Positions 1 to 9,541 are shown, numbered from the stretch's first letter. The stretch: DNA of 64,000 nt from Campylobacter portucalensis (GCF_009690845.1 NZ_VWSJ01000009.1:1-64000); one strand, 5' to 3'. Numbers and translations are program-made. Notes: generated by a model from the letters alone, not told the origin.

Positions 1-1045
1 TAGTTTCTTGAGTAGATTGAGGGGTGGTGCTGTGGTTGTTTGGTTGGGTTGAAGGTGATTGAGGGCTTGGAGTACTTGAGTTGCCGCCGCCATTGTTTGA
101 GTTATCACTACTGCTACCGCTTGAAGTTTCACCGTTACTCGAACCGCCTGGACTGTTAGCACTACCACTGCTTGAGCTATTACCGTTGCCGTTTGGATGG
201 GTTGAGCTATTACCTGGGGCTGGACTGCTTGAGCTACCACTGCTACTACCACTGCTTCCTGGACTTTCAGTATCACTACCACCGCTGTTGCCTGGACTAC
301 CGCCGCCGCTTGAGCCACCACCTGGGGCTGGACTGCTTGAGCTACCACTGCTGCTACCGTTTGAAGCTTCACCGTTACTCGAACCGCCTGGACTGTTAGC
401 ACTACCACTGCTTGAGCCACCACCTGGGGCTAAATTTTCACTCATGCTATCGCTTTCATTGCCTTGGTCTTGTGGATAGTCTTCATCTTCCATAAGCTGG
501 AATTTAAGCTCTTTTAAATCATTTTCTTGCTTTTTTATTAGATCTTGGATTTCTTCTGTATTTTTAATCTTAAAAGATTCATACAATTTATCAAGCTTTT
601 GTTGTTGTGTATATATGTTTTGTTCCAAATCATTTATATCTGATGAGAGTTTTTGAAATTCAATTACACTTTCATGAGTGTTTTTATCACTTAAATCTTT
701 AGTCTTCTTTTCATACTCTTCTATTTTATCAATAAATTTTTTTATTTCTTGTTCAAGTTGTGTTTTATGCGAATTTGGCATATGTTGATCTTTATTGTTT
801 TTATATAATTCAGTCAATAATTGCTCTAAATTTTCAGAAGTTCTATAATATACTTCTAAATCATTAGTTATTTTTTGAAGCTGTTTGACGCTATTTTTTT
901 CAAATTCTTCCAAAACTTTTTTGCGTTGCTCTTCTTTGCTGGTATTCGTAAAACTATCTTCACTAGCAAACAAAGTTGCATTACAACTCAAAGCTGCGAC
1001 TAAAGCCAAAGATAGAAATTTTAAACGTTGTTGATTTTGTTTCAT
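1..1045 (-). CDS. Exported coiled-coil protein with Ser/Gly/Pro-rich repeat tail (3' end outside window)
   Basis: The minus strand is open from an ATG at 1045 to the left edge, at least 348 codons. The start has a good ribosome site (AAGGA about 6 bases upstream). Residues 1-27 look like a signal peptide: basic MKQNQQRLK, a hydrophobic stretch, then LFA-S. Residues about 28-205 are charged and rich in Lys, Glu, Gln and Leu, as expected of a long coiled coil. From about residue 208 the protein becomes almost pure Ser, Gly, Pro, Asn and Ala, with repeated SSSGS, SPAPG and GSANSPGGSSNGE units. The tail is unusually GC-rich for this genome and carries long direct repeats. A periplasmic or surface stalk is my inference. 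I recognise no family, and the C-terminus that would show an anchor lies outside the window. Confidence 0.85.
   Translation of the reverse strand, partial: MKQNQQRLKFLSLALVAALSCNATLFASEDSFTNTSKEEQRKKVLEEFEKNSVKQLQKITNDLEVYYRTSENLEQLLTELYKNNKDQHMPNSHKTQLEQEIKKFIDKIEEYEKKTKDLSDKNTHESVIEFQKLSSDINDLEQNIYTQQQKLDKLYESFKIKNTEEIQDLIKKQENDLKELKFQLMEDEDYPQDQGNESDSMSENLAPGGGSSSGSANSPGGSSNGEASNGSSSGSSSSPAPGGGSSGGGSPGNSGGSDTESPGSSGSSSGSSSSPAPGNSSTHPNGNGNSSSSGSANSPGGSSNGETSSGSSSDNSNNGGGNSSTPSPQSPSTQPNNHSTTPQSTQET
121..417. repeat. Direct repeats inside the Ser/Gly-rich coding region
   Basis: Bases 121-177 and 361-417 are a 57-base direct repeat with one mismatch, 240 bases apart. Bases 212-244 and 320-352 are a perfect 33-base repeat, 108 bases apart. 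Both spacings are multiples of three. Recombination or slippage between copies would therefore lengthen or shorten the Ser/Gly tail by 80 or 36 residues without breaking the frame. Confidence 0.9.
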
Positions 1046-1069
1046 ATTAAGTCCTTTGTATAAAAAATT

Positions 1070-1095
1070 CTTTAATTATAGTTTTTTTTTTTTTT
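1070..1095 (-). promoter_or_regulatory. Promoter with A14 tract directly upstream of -10 box
   Basis: Read on the minus strand, a run of 14 A (plus-strand T run at 1082-1095) is followed by CTATAATTAAAG. TATAAT is a perfect -10 box about 30 bases upstream of the start codon at 1045. Campylobacter housekeeping promoters usually have a -10 box and an A/T-rich upstream region instead of a strict -35. The tract therefore sits where its length could change promoter strength. That it varies is inference. Confidence 0.65.
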
Positions 1096-1983
1096 GAAAT
1101 CAAGGGTTTGGAGGAAAATTTGAGAAATTTATGAAAATTAGTAAATTTTAGATTAAAATTTATATTTTTATAAAATATTTGGTTTTTAGATTAAATTTGA
1201 TTTTAATATTGTAGCAAAATATATAATCAAAATAAAATTTAAGATTAGGTAATATAAGACAATTTATAAATTTAAAAACATTTATAAATATTACTAATAG
1301 TAGATACTTTTTATCTCTATTGGATTTAAGATTTGCTCGTATGTATTTTTGAAAAAGTTTTCATTGCCCAACTCAATAATATAACTTTAATTATTTTATT
1401 TTGTAACTGTTGATAAGTAATTTATATTACCTATTATTTATACTAATATGTTTGCGTGAAAACAGATATCATCTTGATTCTTTTAGTTTTTTGGTGATAA
1501 TATTTTGAATTTTGCGTTTTATGACATTAAAATTTTTAATACATTTAACGTAAAAATCTTAAAAACTGGTCATGCTTAGAATGGTTTAAATTATAGGTTT
1601 TTACTAATTAAATCAGCTTTTTTTATTTATAGTTGCAAGATTGTTTGAGAGATATATAATGATAATTTATCATGCTTTGTTTTGTGTGAAATTAGTAACC
1701 ATTAAGTCTGAAACATCATAATTTAAAAATTTAACCCTATCTTTGGCATTTATTTCAGTTTAATATTTTTATAATTTTTTCAATATATTTGAAATTGTTA
1801 TGAAAATAAAAAATACAAGAGATAAACTAATTTTAAATAAATATTTTTTAGTGCGATTATCTCTTTGAAATAAAATAGTTAATTATATTTAAAAAAAAGA
1901 AATGTTGATTAAAATTAGAATATATTGTAGTGTTTTGTTGAATATTAGATATGTTACAAAATATAACATATCTATAAATATCT
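1096..1983. other. AT-rich gene-free stretch
   Basis: About 890 bases with no convincing gene on either strand. On the minus strand a short open stretch ending in TAG at 1294 encodes about 27 residues (IIELGNENFFKNTYEQ and on). It reads like the tail of a real protein but has stops just upstream, so it may be a gene remnant. I see no tRNA-like or strong hairpin structure. Confidence 0.5.
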
Positions 1984-3132
1984 TTAGTCCATTTTATTTC
2001 TTTGATAAGCTGGAATGCTATCAAGTTCATCATATATATCATCATAGATTCCATTTATGACCTTTTTTGATCTAACAACTCTATTTTTTATATGATTTTC
2101 CGTGATTTCATCTCTTTTTTTTTCTACTTCTTTTTCTAATTTTTGGTTTATTTTCTCAGCTTCTTCAAATCCAGTTGCTATTAAGGTTACTTCAACTCTA
2201 TTATTTTCTATATTGCTATCAGTTGTTGTGGCTACTTTAACTATAGCGTCTTTATGTGCTGCTTCTCTAACCCTCTCAACAGCTTCGCTAAATTCTATAA
2301 TTGAAGCATCTGGATGAAGCTTAAAGTGTATTAAAATACCCATAGCTCCATTTATGTTTACATCATTTAAAAGAGGTGATTGGATGGCATCTTCAATAGC
2401 ATCTTTTATGGCATCTTCACCTTCAGCACAACCTGTTCCCATCAGCGCTAACCCTCTGTGGGACATAATTGTTTTTACATCCGCAAAATCACCATTCATA
2501 TCACTATCACCATATTCTAATATAATAGAACTCATTCCTTTTACTGCACTTGCTAAAACATCATCTACCTTTTTTAAACTCTCTTTTAAACCAGCTTTTT
2601 TATCTACTAAGCTAAGAAGTTTTTGGTTTGAAATAACCAAAATAGAATCACACTCTTTTTTTAATTCTTCTACGCCTTTTTGGGCTATAGAAAATTTTTT
2701 ACTTCCTTCATAATTAAATGGAGTAGTGACAATACCAACAGCAAGAGCTTTGTTTTCTTTAGCTGCTTTTGCTACTACAGGTGCAGCACCAGTTCCAGTT
2801 CCGCCACCTTCACCAACGCCTATAAAAACTATATCCGCATATTCTAAAGCATCTTTTAAATCTTCATAACTCTCTTCAGCAGCTCTTTTACCAACTTCTG
2901 GATCCATTCCTGCACCAAGTCCTCTTGTGGTTGTGGGGCCAAGTTGAATTTTTGTTTTAGCTAATGATTTGTCTAATGCTTGCTGATCTGTGTTTGCAAC
3001 AATCAAATCAATTTTATCATATCCTTCTCTTATTATATGATTAATCATATTTCCGCCACCGCCACCAACACCTATAGCTTTAATTTTTGCTCCATAAGTT
3101 GGTTTTTGCTCTTCAACTTTATATCCATTCAT
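1984..3132 (-). CDS. ftsZ: Cell division GTPase FtsZ
   Basis: FtsZ is the tubulin homologue that polymerises into the Z-ring at the division site. The 382-residue protein shows the nucleotide-binding Gly-rich start [10 protein letters not shown] (residues 21-30). The tubulin signature GGGTGTG is near residues 109-115. The catalytic T7 loop, NGDFAD (about 213-218), completes the GTPase site of the neighbouring subunit. The C-terminal tail has the conserved binding peptide IPAY (…[12 protein letters not shown]) that contacts FtsA. The length is normal. It lies 22 bases downstream of ftsA in the same direction, the classic ftsA-ftsZ pair, and is probably cotranscribed with ppiD-ftsA. The ATG at 3132 follows AAGGATG. 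Confidence 0.98.
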   Translation of the reverse strand: MNGYKVEEQKPTYGAKIKAIGVGGGGGNMINHIIREGYDKIDLIVANTDQQALDKSLAKTKIQLGPTTTRGLGAGMDPEVGKRAAEESYEDLKDALEYADIVFIGVGEGGGTGTGAAPVVAKAAKENKALAVGIVTTPFNYEGSKKFSIAQKGVEELKKECDSILVISNQKLLSLVDKKAGLKESLKKVDDVLASAVKGMSSIILEYGDSDMNGDFADVKTIMSHRGLALMGTGCAEGEDAIKDAIEDAIQSPLLNDVNINGAMGILIHFKLHPDASIIEFSEAVERVREAAHKDAIVKVATTTDSNIENNRVEVTLIATGFEEAEKINQKLEKEVEKKRDEITENHIKNRVVRSKKVINGIYDDIYDELDSIPAYQRNKMD

Positions 3133-3154
3133 TTTTTCATCCTTATTTAAATTT

Positions 3155-4480
3155 TTAAAACATACCTTTTATGATATTTATAACTCTTTGCACAAAATTT
3201 GGTTTTTCGATTTGATTTGGTATATCTAATACACAAGAATCATTTTTTATTTCTGTTTCTTTATTTTCTTTTATCTCTTCTAAATTTGTATCAATTTTGA
3301 CTGAATTTTTATATCTTAAATCGCCATTAGAATCCATCTCATATGATGTATATCCTCCAGCACCGTATAAACAAAGACCTATAGCACAAGAATTTTCACA
3401 ATCCTCACATACTTCTGTCAATCCTCCAACTTTCTTAGGTTTTGCTATTCTTACAGGAAAATTATTACCAAAAACTTCAAAAGCTAAATTTTTCATATCA
3501 TCTAACTTAGATAAACCACCTGTTAAAACTATACCTCCTCCTAAATTTTCACAATATTCACTTTTTTTAATTTTATTTAATAAAAACATTAAAATTTCTT
3601 CAATTCTAGCAAGTATGACTTCTGCCAACACCTCCATACTTATTAAATTAGTTGAGGAAGAATCGCCTATTGTAGGTACTTCTATACTTGTCTTGCTTTT
3701 AATTAATTTTCCATAATTGACTTTTATATCTTCAGCGTTTGCAAGTGGCGTATTTATGGTTTGAGATAAGTCCATTGTTATGTTTAAAGAGCCAAATGGA
3801 ATGTAGTCGCTAAATTTAATCGAATTTCCAGCATGTACGGCAATATCACACACTGATGCACCCATATCTATAAGACAAACTCCTAATTCCTTTTCGTCAT
3901 CATTTAGAGTAGCAATAGCAGATGCGTATCCGCTCAATACTAAATCATCTACTTTTAAGCCAGCCATAGACACGGCTTTTAGTAAATTTTTAACTAAATT
4001 TTGGTTTGCTGTTATAACATTTGCATCAACCACTAATTTTTCGCCACATATGCCTATTGGATCTTCTATTTTTTCTTGTTGATCTACTTTGAAATTGTAA
4101 GGGAGTATATGAATAAGCTTATCATCAGTAGTTACTACACTTTCTGCTACCATCTGCATAACTCTTTTTATTTCTTGTATTCCAATTTCACCATTTGGTA
4201 CATTAATGGTGCGACTTATTTTTGTATTTTTTGTGTATATGGTTGGAATTGAAACTATGACTTTATCTGGTTTTGCTCCAGCCATTTTAGTAGCCTCATT
4301 TACTGCTTGTTTTATAGAAATTTTAGCTTGTTCTATATTTGTAACAGATCCTTTTTTTATGCCATTTGTTTTTGATTTACCTATACCACATATGCTAAGG
4401 CTGTTATCGCTAATTTTTGTCATAATGGCTGTTGTGTTGGCAGAGCCAACATCTAATCCTAAAATATAAAAATTATTCAA
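3155..4480 (-). CDS. ftsA: Cell division protein FtsA (actin-like Z-ring anchor)
   Basis: FtsA is an actin-fold ATPase that ties FtsZ filaments to the inner membrane and recruits later divisome proteins. The sequence begins with the phosphate-1 motif ILGLDVGSANTTA and carries later actin-like motifs (LIDMGASVCDIAV, GGGIVLTGGLS). It ends with a short amphipathic segment, VQRVINIIKGMF, that fits the usual membrane-targeting helix. I chose the TTG at 4480, with AAAGG about 9-10 bases upstream, over the GTG at 4489, whose ribosome site would be too close. It overlaps the end of ppiD by a few bases, which suggests translational coupling. About 441 residues, normal for the family. Confidence 0.95.
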   Translation of the reverse strand: MNNFYILGLDVGSANTTAIMTKISDNSLSICGIGKSKTNGIKKGSVTNIEQAKISIKQAVNEATKMAGAKPDKVIVSIPTIYTKNTKISRTINVPNGEIGIQEIKRVMQMVAESVVTTDDKLIHILPYNFKVDQQEKIEDPIGICGEKLVVDANVITANQNLVKNLLKAVSMAGLKVDDLVLSGYASAIATLNDDEKELGVCLIDMGASVCDIAVHAGNSIKFSDYIPFGSLNITMDLSQTINTPLANAEDIKVNYGKLIKSKTSIEVPTIGDSSSTNLISMEVLAEVILARIEEILMFLLNKIKKSEYCENLGGGIVLTGGLSKLDDMKNLAFEVFGNNFPVRIAKPKKVGGLTEVCEDCENSCAIGLCLYGAGGYTSYEMDSNGDLRYKNSVKIDTNLEEIKENKETEIKNDSCVLDIPNQIEKPNFVQRVINIIKGMF

Positions 4481-5945
4481 AATGATCACCTTTATAAAAT
4501 TGCTCTATTTTGTATTGTTTTTCTAGGGTATTTAATAAATCATTTCCTAGAATGCTATTTTTTAAATTTGAAGCATTTTGTGATAAAAGCTCTTTGTATT
4601 CTTTTAGTTTATCTGCATTTTCTAATTTTTGGTCAATTATTTTATAAACTACTGCTTTGTTATTTAGTGTAATAAATCCTTGAATTTTGTTGTTTGTATT
4701 AAATAATTCATTTAAAAATATACTAAATTCACCTTCGCTTAAATTTTCAAAACTCATCTTGCTATCTCTTGATACAAATCCTATATCTCTACCCTTAAAA
4801 TTTTCAAGTGCTGTTTGTGCTATTTTTTCTAGTTCATTTTTAGCTTTTACCTCTTGATACTCTAAATTTACTAAATTTTTAGCTTCTTCAAAAGACATTG
4901 TTTGCGGCTCGTTTATATTAGATATTTTTGCTATTAAGTATCCATCTTTATATTCAAAAGGCTTAATAAACTCCCCTTCTTTTTTATCTATTATATTTTG
5001 AATAGGAAAAGTTTGATTATTCTCACTAACTGTTAGTTTTGATTCTGTTTGTAAATTTCCTTTTTTTAACTCAAGATATTTTTTAACGGCTACGCTTTTA
5101 GTTTTTTCTAGTTTTAAATCATTTAGGGCTTCATTTTTTGCTTCATCATATGTTTTGATTGTGTCATCGCTATTTTTGTAGCTGTTTTCATTTTTTTGCC
5201 AATATGCTTTTAGCTCTTCATTACTAACATTTGCATCTTTTGAGGATATAAAAAGAGCATCTATATCATAAGATTTTGTTGTTTGATAGCTATCTTTTTT
5301 TGTTTGCCAAAACTCTTTTAATTCATCTTCTGAAATGTTTAACTCATCTAAATTTACAGAAACAATGTCAATTAAAAGTCTATCTTGCATAAAAAAAGCA
5401 CTTTGCAATGCTTCTAAATCAAGATTTGTTGCTGGTAAATTTATAGCATATGCCAACTTATTAATAACTATATTTTTCTTTAAGTCATTTTCAAAATTTA
5501 ATGGCTTAATGCCTGCATTTTTGAGTGTGTCTTTATATAGTTGTTCATTAAATTTTCCATCGATTTTAAATTCTGGCATTGTAATTAAGTATTTTATTAC
5601 ATCTTTATCGCTAGCACCAAGTCCTAAATTTTTAGCAAAATTTAATCTTATAGCATCTTTGATTGATTCTGATAAAGCAATTTGATCTAATTTTATTTGT
5701 CTAGCTTCTTCTTGACTCATACGACCATTTGAAATAGTGTTAAAATAATTGTATAGTGAGTTATATTTTTGTCTGAAATCTTGTATTGTAACTGCTGTAT
5801 CACCAACCATGGCAACAGAAGTAGAGCGGTCCCTTCGCATATCATAAGCACCCCATCCTACAAAACCAGCACCAACAAATGCAATAGTGCTTATCCAGAT
5901 TGCAGGTATGAGAGCTTTTTTGTGCTTTTGCATCCAATTTATCAT
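4473..5945 (-). CDS. ppiD: PpiD/SurA-type periplasmic chaperone, peptidyl-prolyl isomerase family
   Basis: The 490-residue protein has one N-terminal transmembrane segment (about residues 13-33, IWISTIAFVGAGFVGWGAY). The rest should face the periplasm, as in PpiD, which sits at the Sec translocon and helps exported proteins fold. The SurA_N-like helical region is about 40-200, with a parvulin-like region and more helices after it. The parvulin signature is weak, so I infer chaperone activity more readily than isomerase activity. It is the first gene of the ppiD-ftsA-ftsZ run. Confidence 0.88.
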   Translation of the reverse strand: MINWMQKHKKALIPAIWISTIAFVGAGFVGWGAYDMRRDRSTSVAMVGDTAVTIQDFRQKYNSLYNYFNTISNGRMSQEEARQIKLDQIALSESIKDAIRLNFAKNLGLGASDKDVIKYLITMPEFKIDGKFNEQLYKDTLKNAGIKPLNFENDLKKNIVINKLAYAINLPATNLDLEALQSAFFMQDRLLIDIVSVNLDELNISEDELKEFWQTKKDSYQTTKSYDIDALFISSKDANVSNEELKAYWQKNENSYKNSDDTIKTYDEAKNEALNDLKLEKTKSVAVKKYLELKKGNLQTESKLTVSENNQTFPIQNIIDKKEGEFIKPFEYKDGYLIAKISNINEPQTMSFEEAKNLVNLEYQEVKAKNELEKIAQTALENFKGRDIGFVSRDSKMSFENLSEGEFSIFLNELFNTNNKIQGFITLNNKAVVYKIIDQKLENADKLKEYKELLSQNASNLKNSILGNDLLNTLEKQYKIEQFYKGDHFE

Positions 5946-6075
5946 TTATTTCCTTTATTAACTAACAAAAAATTGATGTTATTATATTAAAATTAACCTT
6001 AAGCTTGCTTAAAATCGCTATAATTTTTGTAGTTGCTAACAAAAAATTTTATTATTTTGTTATTAAAATTTAATT

Positions 6076-6651
6076 TCATTTATAAATTTGATTTAATTGT
6101 AAAATCTTACAACTATTATCTATTAATGCAATATCTTTTGCTAAATTTGAAAAAGTCCTTGCATATATTACTACGCCATAGCCTCTTATTATTAAAAAAT
6201 TTGTTTTACTATTTAAAAGATTTTTGCAAATTTCAGAAGGAGCTCTTTCATACCAATCATCAAAATTTTTAGGATCGTAAATTTTAATTTTTTTGAATTT
6301 TTCATATCCAAAATAGTCTTTTGGTATGATAAAATCGTGACTTAAAGAGTAACTTACTGTATTTGGTGGCATAGCAAAGGCTATAAATTTAGCATCAAAA
6401 AAATTTTTGTATATGTTTAAATGTATATCGCTATCAATGCTTGCCTCATTCCATCTATAATCTTTTTTATCGTACAATAAAATCATATCATTTCGAGTTA
6501 GCTTATCAAATACTGCATTTTTTTTATTTATTAGAAATTTATTTATACCGATTTTTGTTGAAATAGATCCATGAAATACTCCAAAAAATCCTTTTCTAAA
6601 CATTGTTAAAGATAATTTTTCTATATCTTCTAAAATATTTTGTAAATCCAA
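6076..6651 (-). CDS. Class II aldolase/adducin-fold protein lacking the usual His-X-His
   Basis: This 191-residue protein matches the class II aldolase/adducin fold: the N-terminal FHGSISTKI resembles the family's HGNIS phosphate loop, and the closing region is IIRGYGVVIYARTFSNLAKDIALID. In active members a H-T/S-H motif binds zinc after the central strand. Here the equivalent stretch reads FAMPPNTVSY, with no histidine. It is therefore unlikely to be an ordinary metal-dependent aldolase, and an unknown or structural role is possible. It lies between ppiD and rsmH; as I remember, other Campylobacter have a homologue in the same place. Confidence 0.75.
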   Translation of the reverse strand: MDLQNILEDIEKLSLTMFRKGFFGVFHGSISTKIGINKFLINKKNAVFDKLTRNDMILLYDKKDYRWNEASIDSDIHLNIYKNFFDAKFIAFAMPPNTVSYSLSHDFIIPKDYFGYEKFKKIKIYDPKNFDDWYERAPSEICKNLLNSKTNFLIIRGYGVVIYARTFSNLAKDIALIDNSCKILQLNQIYK

Positions 6652-6715
6652 ATTTCTTGCCTTTTTAAATAAAATTATGTTATTATACTAAAAAAAATAA
6701 AATTTAAGGGCTGAT

Positions 6716-7630
6716 TTGATACATACACCTGTTTTATTAAATGAAATTTTAAGTATATTTTGCGATATTAAAAGTGGTATTATTTTAGATGCTACTATTG
6801 GTTATGGTGGGCATACCAAGGCTCTTTTAGATCAAAATCCAAATATTAAAATTATAGGAAATGATAGAGATGAAGAAGCTTTTTTGTATTCTAAAAATTT
6901 ATTAAAAAATTATGGTGATAGGATAGAAATTTATAAAGGTCCTTTTTCTGAAATTTTAAGCAAAATTGATATTTCTAATATCCGAGGAATTTTGGCTGAT
7001 ATAGGCATCTCATCTCTTCAAATAAATAAAAATGATAGAGGTTTTTCAACAAAATCAAAAACTTTGGATATGAGGATGGATAAAACTCAAATTTTAGATG
7101 CCAAATTTGTAGTAAATAACTATTCTTTTGATGATTTGGTTAGAATTTTTAGAGATTTTGGAGAGATTAAAGATGCAAAAAATTTAGCAGATAAAATTGT
7201 AAAATATAGAGCTAAAAGATATATAGAAAGTGGCGTAGAATTAGCTGAAATTTTAGGACCGCAAAAAGTTAGAAAAAATTCTGTCTCAAAAGCTACGTTA
7301 GCATTTCAAGCTATCAGAATAGAAGTAAATAAAGAGTTAGAGGAGCTAACAAATTTACTAACAAGCATAGAAAAGGCTAAATTTAAAGATTGTATTTTGG
7401 CTATAATATCATTTCATTCTCTTGAGGATAGAATTATTAAAAATAGATTTAAAAAATGGGAAAAAAGTTGTATTTGTCCTGATTTTTTTATAAAATGCGA
7501 GTGTGGAAATAATCACGCACTTGGTAAAATTTTAACAAAAAAAGCCATAACTCCTTCACAAAAAGAAATTAAGTTAAACTCAAGAAGTAAAAGTTCAAAA
7601 TTAAGGGCGTTTAAGATATATGGAAAATAA
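6716..7630 (+). CDS. rsmH: 16S rRNA (cytosine-1402-N4)-methyltransferase RsmH
   Basis: RsmH (MraW) uses S-adenosylmethionine to methylate N4 of C1402 of 16S rRNA in the ribosomal P site. The start MIHTPVLLNEIL and the Gly-rich ILDATIGYGGHTKALL (SAM site) are typical. ILADIGISSLQI, GFSTKSKTLDMRMD and FHSLEDRIIK are family signatures. The 304 residues match the usual length. The start is TTG at 6716 with AAGGG 6-7 bases upstream. It overlaps the ftsL-like gene by 11 bases, as in division clusters of other bacteria. Confidence 0.96.
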   Translation: MIHTPVLLNEILSIFCDIKSGIILDATIGYGGHTKALLDQNPNIKIIGNDRDEEAFLYSKNLLKNYGDRIEIYKGPFSEILSKIDISNIRGILADIGISSLQINKNDRGFSTKSKTLDMRMDKTQILDAKFVVNNYSFDDLVRIFRDFGEIKDAKNLADKIVKYRAKRYIESGVELAEILGPQKVRKNSVSKATLAFQAIRIEVNKELEELTNLLTSIEKAKFKDCILAIISFHSLEDRIIKNRFKKWEKSCICPDFFIKCECGNNHALGKILTKKAITPSQKEIKLNSRSKSSKLRAFKIYGK

Positions 7631-7883
7631 AAATTTTAATGAAAAAGGATTGAACTTTTATGATTTAATGATAGGTGGTATTATTTTGGTTTCGATGATA
7701 GCTATGTTTATTCCAGCAATTTACATTAGAAATATGATTTATTATATAAGCATTGATATAGATGAACTTCAAACAACACATTCTGTTTTAATAGAGGAAA
7801 ATAGGGACTTGGAAAGAAAGATTAATGCTTTAAAATTTAAGTATGAAATAGCCGATCCGTTGAATATCGAATTGGAGGATTAA
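7620..7883 (+). CDS. FtsL-like small membrane protein
   Basis: This 87-residue protein has a short cytoplasmic N-terminus and one transmembrane helix (about residues 16-38). A periplasmic, coiled-coil-like segment rich in Leu and Glu follows (LQTTHSVLIEENRDLERKI). Size, topology and position immediately after rsmH are those of FtsL, which bridges FtsB/FtsQ and the septal synthase. FtsL sequences are poorly conserved, so the call rests on architecture and context. It overlaps rsmH by 11 bases and abuts rmuC with no gap. Confidence 0.7.
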   Translation: MENKNFNEKGLNFYDLMIGGIILVSMIAMFIPAIYIRNMIYYISIDIDELQTTHSVLIEENRDLERKINALKFKYEIADPLNIELED

Positions 7884-8930
7884 ATGGAGGTTTTTTATAC
7901 ATTATTTATTTTTTTAATTATACTTATTTTTATTTTAATTTTTTTAAATTTTAGACAAAAAGAGTTTTTTGCTACTCAAATTTCAAATATGCAAAATTTA
8001 CTAAACGAACAAAGCCTTAAACATCAAACTGCAAGTGATGATTTAAATGATTCTATTGTAGATAGATTTTTTAGTTTAAATCAGAGTTTAAATCAGAGTT
8101 TTACAAATTCAGAATTAAGAACTTCTAATAATTTAGACAATAGTGTTAAATCGATAGATACTAAATTTAAAGATATACTTCAAAAAATAAATGAATTAGA
8201 AAATTCAAACAATAGCACAATGCTCTTAAAAGACGAAATCGCAAAACTAAATAAAATTTTTAATAATGTTAAATTAAGAGGCAATATTGGCGAATTTGAA
8301 TTAAAAAAAATTTTAGAACTAACTTATGGAAGAAACAATAATTTTTATGAAATTCAAAAAAAGCTAGATAATGGTTTAATTGTTGATGTAGCTTTAAAAA
8401 TTAAAGAAAATTTATATTTAGGGATTGATTCTAAATTTCCACTAACAAGCTATCAAAATATATGTGATGCATTAGAAAATAACGATTCTAAGGCACTAAC
8501 ACAAGCTAACAAAGATTTAATTAAGAATATGAAAAAGCACATTGATGATATATCTAACAAATATATTTTGCCGCCTTCTACTACCGAATTTGCTGTTTTG
8601 TTTTTACCAAGTGAGGCTATTTTTACATATATTTGTTCAAATTTGGATGAGATTTTTCATTATATGATTCAAAAAGGTGTTTTTATATGTTCTCCATCAA
8701 CAATAATGTCGCTTTTATATACTCTTAGAATTTTTATAAAAGATGAAAATACAAACAAAAATATAAATTCAATAAAATCTCAAATTTATAATCTATCTAA
8801 AGAATTTGAACTTTTTGAGAAATATAATAATGAAATTTTAAAGCACTCAAATAAGTTAGTAGATTTTTTAAAAGTTTTAAATGAAAATTCTAAAAAAATC
8901 TCTCAAAATTTTAAGGAAATAATGGGATAA
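7884..8930 (+). CDS. rmuC: DNA recombination protein RmuC homologue
   Basis: This 348-residue protein has an N-terminal membrane anchor (about residues 3-22). A coiled coil follows (to about 125), then the conserved RmuC nuclease-like core: KLRGNIGEFELKKILE, VDVALKIKENLYLGIDSKFPL and VLFLPSEAIFTYI. RmuC proteins limit rearrangements at inverted repeats; the mechanism is not well known. The coiled coil contains a 12-base tandem repeat coding SLNQSLNQS. The last gene of the rsmH operon, it ends one base from the convergent gene. Confidence 0.9.
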   Translation: MEVFYTLFIFLIILIFILIFLNFRQKEFFATQISNMQNLLNEQSLKHQTASDDLNDSIVDRFFSLNQSLNQSFTNSELRTSNNLDNSVKSIDTKFKDILQKINELENSNNSTMLLKDEIAKLNKIFNNVKLRGNIGEFELKKILELTYGRNNNFYEIQKKLDNGLIVDVALKIKENLYLGIDSKFPLTSYQNICDALENNDSKALTQANKDLIKNMKKHIDDISNKYILPPSTTEFAVLFLPSEAIFTYICSNLDEIFHYMIQKGVFICSPSTIMSLLYTLRIFIKDENTNKNINSIKSQIYNLSKEFELFEKYNNEILKHSNKLVDFLKVLNENSKKISQNFKEIMG

Positions 8931-8931
8931 A

Positions 8932-9429
8932 TTAGCTATTTGTAACTAATTTATCTAATACATACTGCTCTAATTCTCGCTTGGAAATCTCTTTTTTTAT
9001 CGCTTCATCATAAATTTCTTCTACTTTTGAAGAGTATTTTTCGTATGGAAAAAATGGAAAATGAATCGCCCAAGCTTCTTGAATAAGTTTTTTTGTCAAG
9101 TATTTTCTAGCTATGGCTTTAAAGATATCAAATCCTATAAAAATACAAGATGTTATAAAAATAGTGGCTATGATTGATATATGAAAGTTTATTTTTTCAA
9201 AAATACCGTGAGTTAAAATTAAAAATGGAATTAATATAATTAAGCACAAAAGCCCAAAAATTATATAAGATTTTCCATATCTAAATTTAAAATTTAACTT
9301 TGCAGGATCAACTAGCATACCCTCATTGAAACTTGCATTTGCTTCTAATAAATCTCTAAATAAAACTGGTTTTTTTGATATAAAAAACATACCTCTTATT
9401 ATTTTGTCTGAAATTTTGCACTTTTTCAT
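8932..9429 (-). CDS. Conserved membrane protein of unknown function
   Basis: A 165-residue protein with two adjacent hydrophobic segments (about residues 53-75 and 83-105) flanked by charged cytoplasmic-looking ends. The C-terminal third is rich in Lys and Glu. I do not recognise a family. I prefer the ATG at 9429, which has AGGTG about 6 bases upstream, over the in-frame GTG at 9438 that would overlap that ribosome site. It is convergent with rmuC and divergent from the aminotransferase gene. Confidence 0.7.
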   Translation of the reverse strand: MKKCKISDKIIRGMFFISKKPVLFRDLLEANASFNEGMLVDPAKLNFKFRYGKSYIIFGLLCLIILIPFLILTHGIFEKINFHISIIATIFITSCIFIGFDIFKAIARKYLTKKLIQEAWAIHFPFFPYEKYSSKVEEIYDEAIKKEISKRELEQYVLDKLVTNS

Positions 9430-9541
9430 TATTATCACCTAAATTTTTTGTATAATTTTACCAAATTTTAACTCAAAATAAGTTTATAGTGAAAATTTAA
9501 AGCTTAAATTTGATAAAATATGAAATTAAAAAAGGAAGATT

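Noticed and set aside
81-479. 132-residue Leu/Pro-rich frame on the plus strand
   Set aside because: It is the antisense of the Ser/Gly repeat tail; the opposite strand has signal peptide, promoter and ribosome site.
1857-2054. 65-residue minus-strand frame near the ftsZ end
   Set aside because: It overlaps the ftsZ 3' end out of frame, has no ribosome site and AT-driven composition.
8079-8103. 12-base tandem repeat in rmuC
   Set aside because: Only two units coding SLNQ in a coiled coil; in frame and unremarkable.
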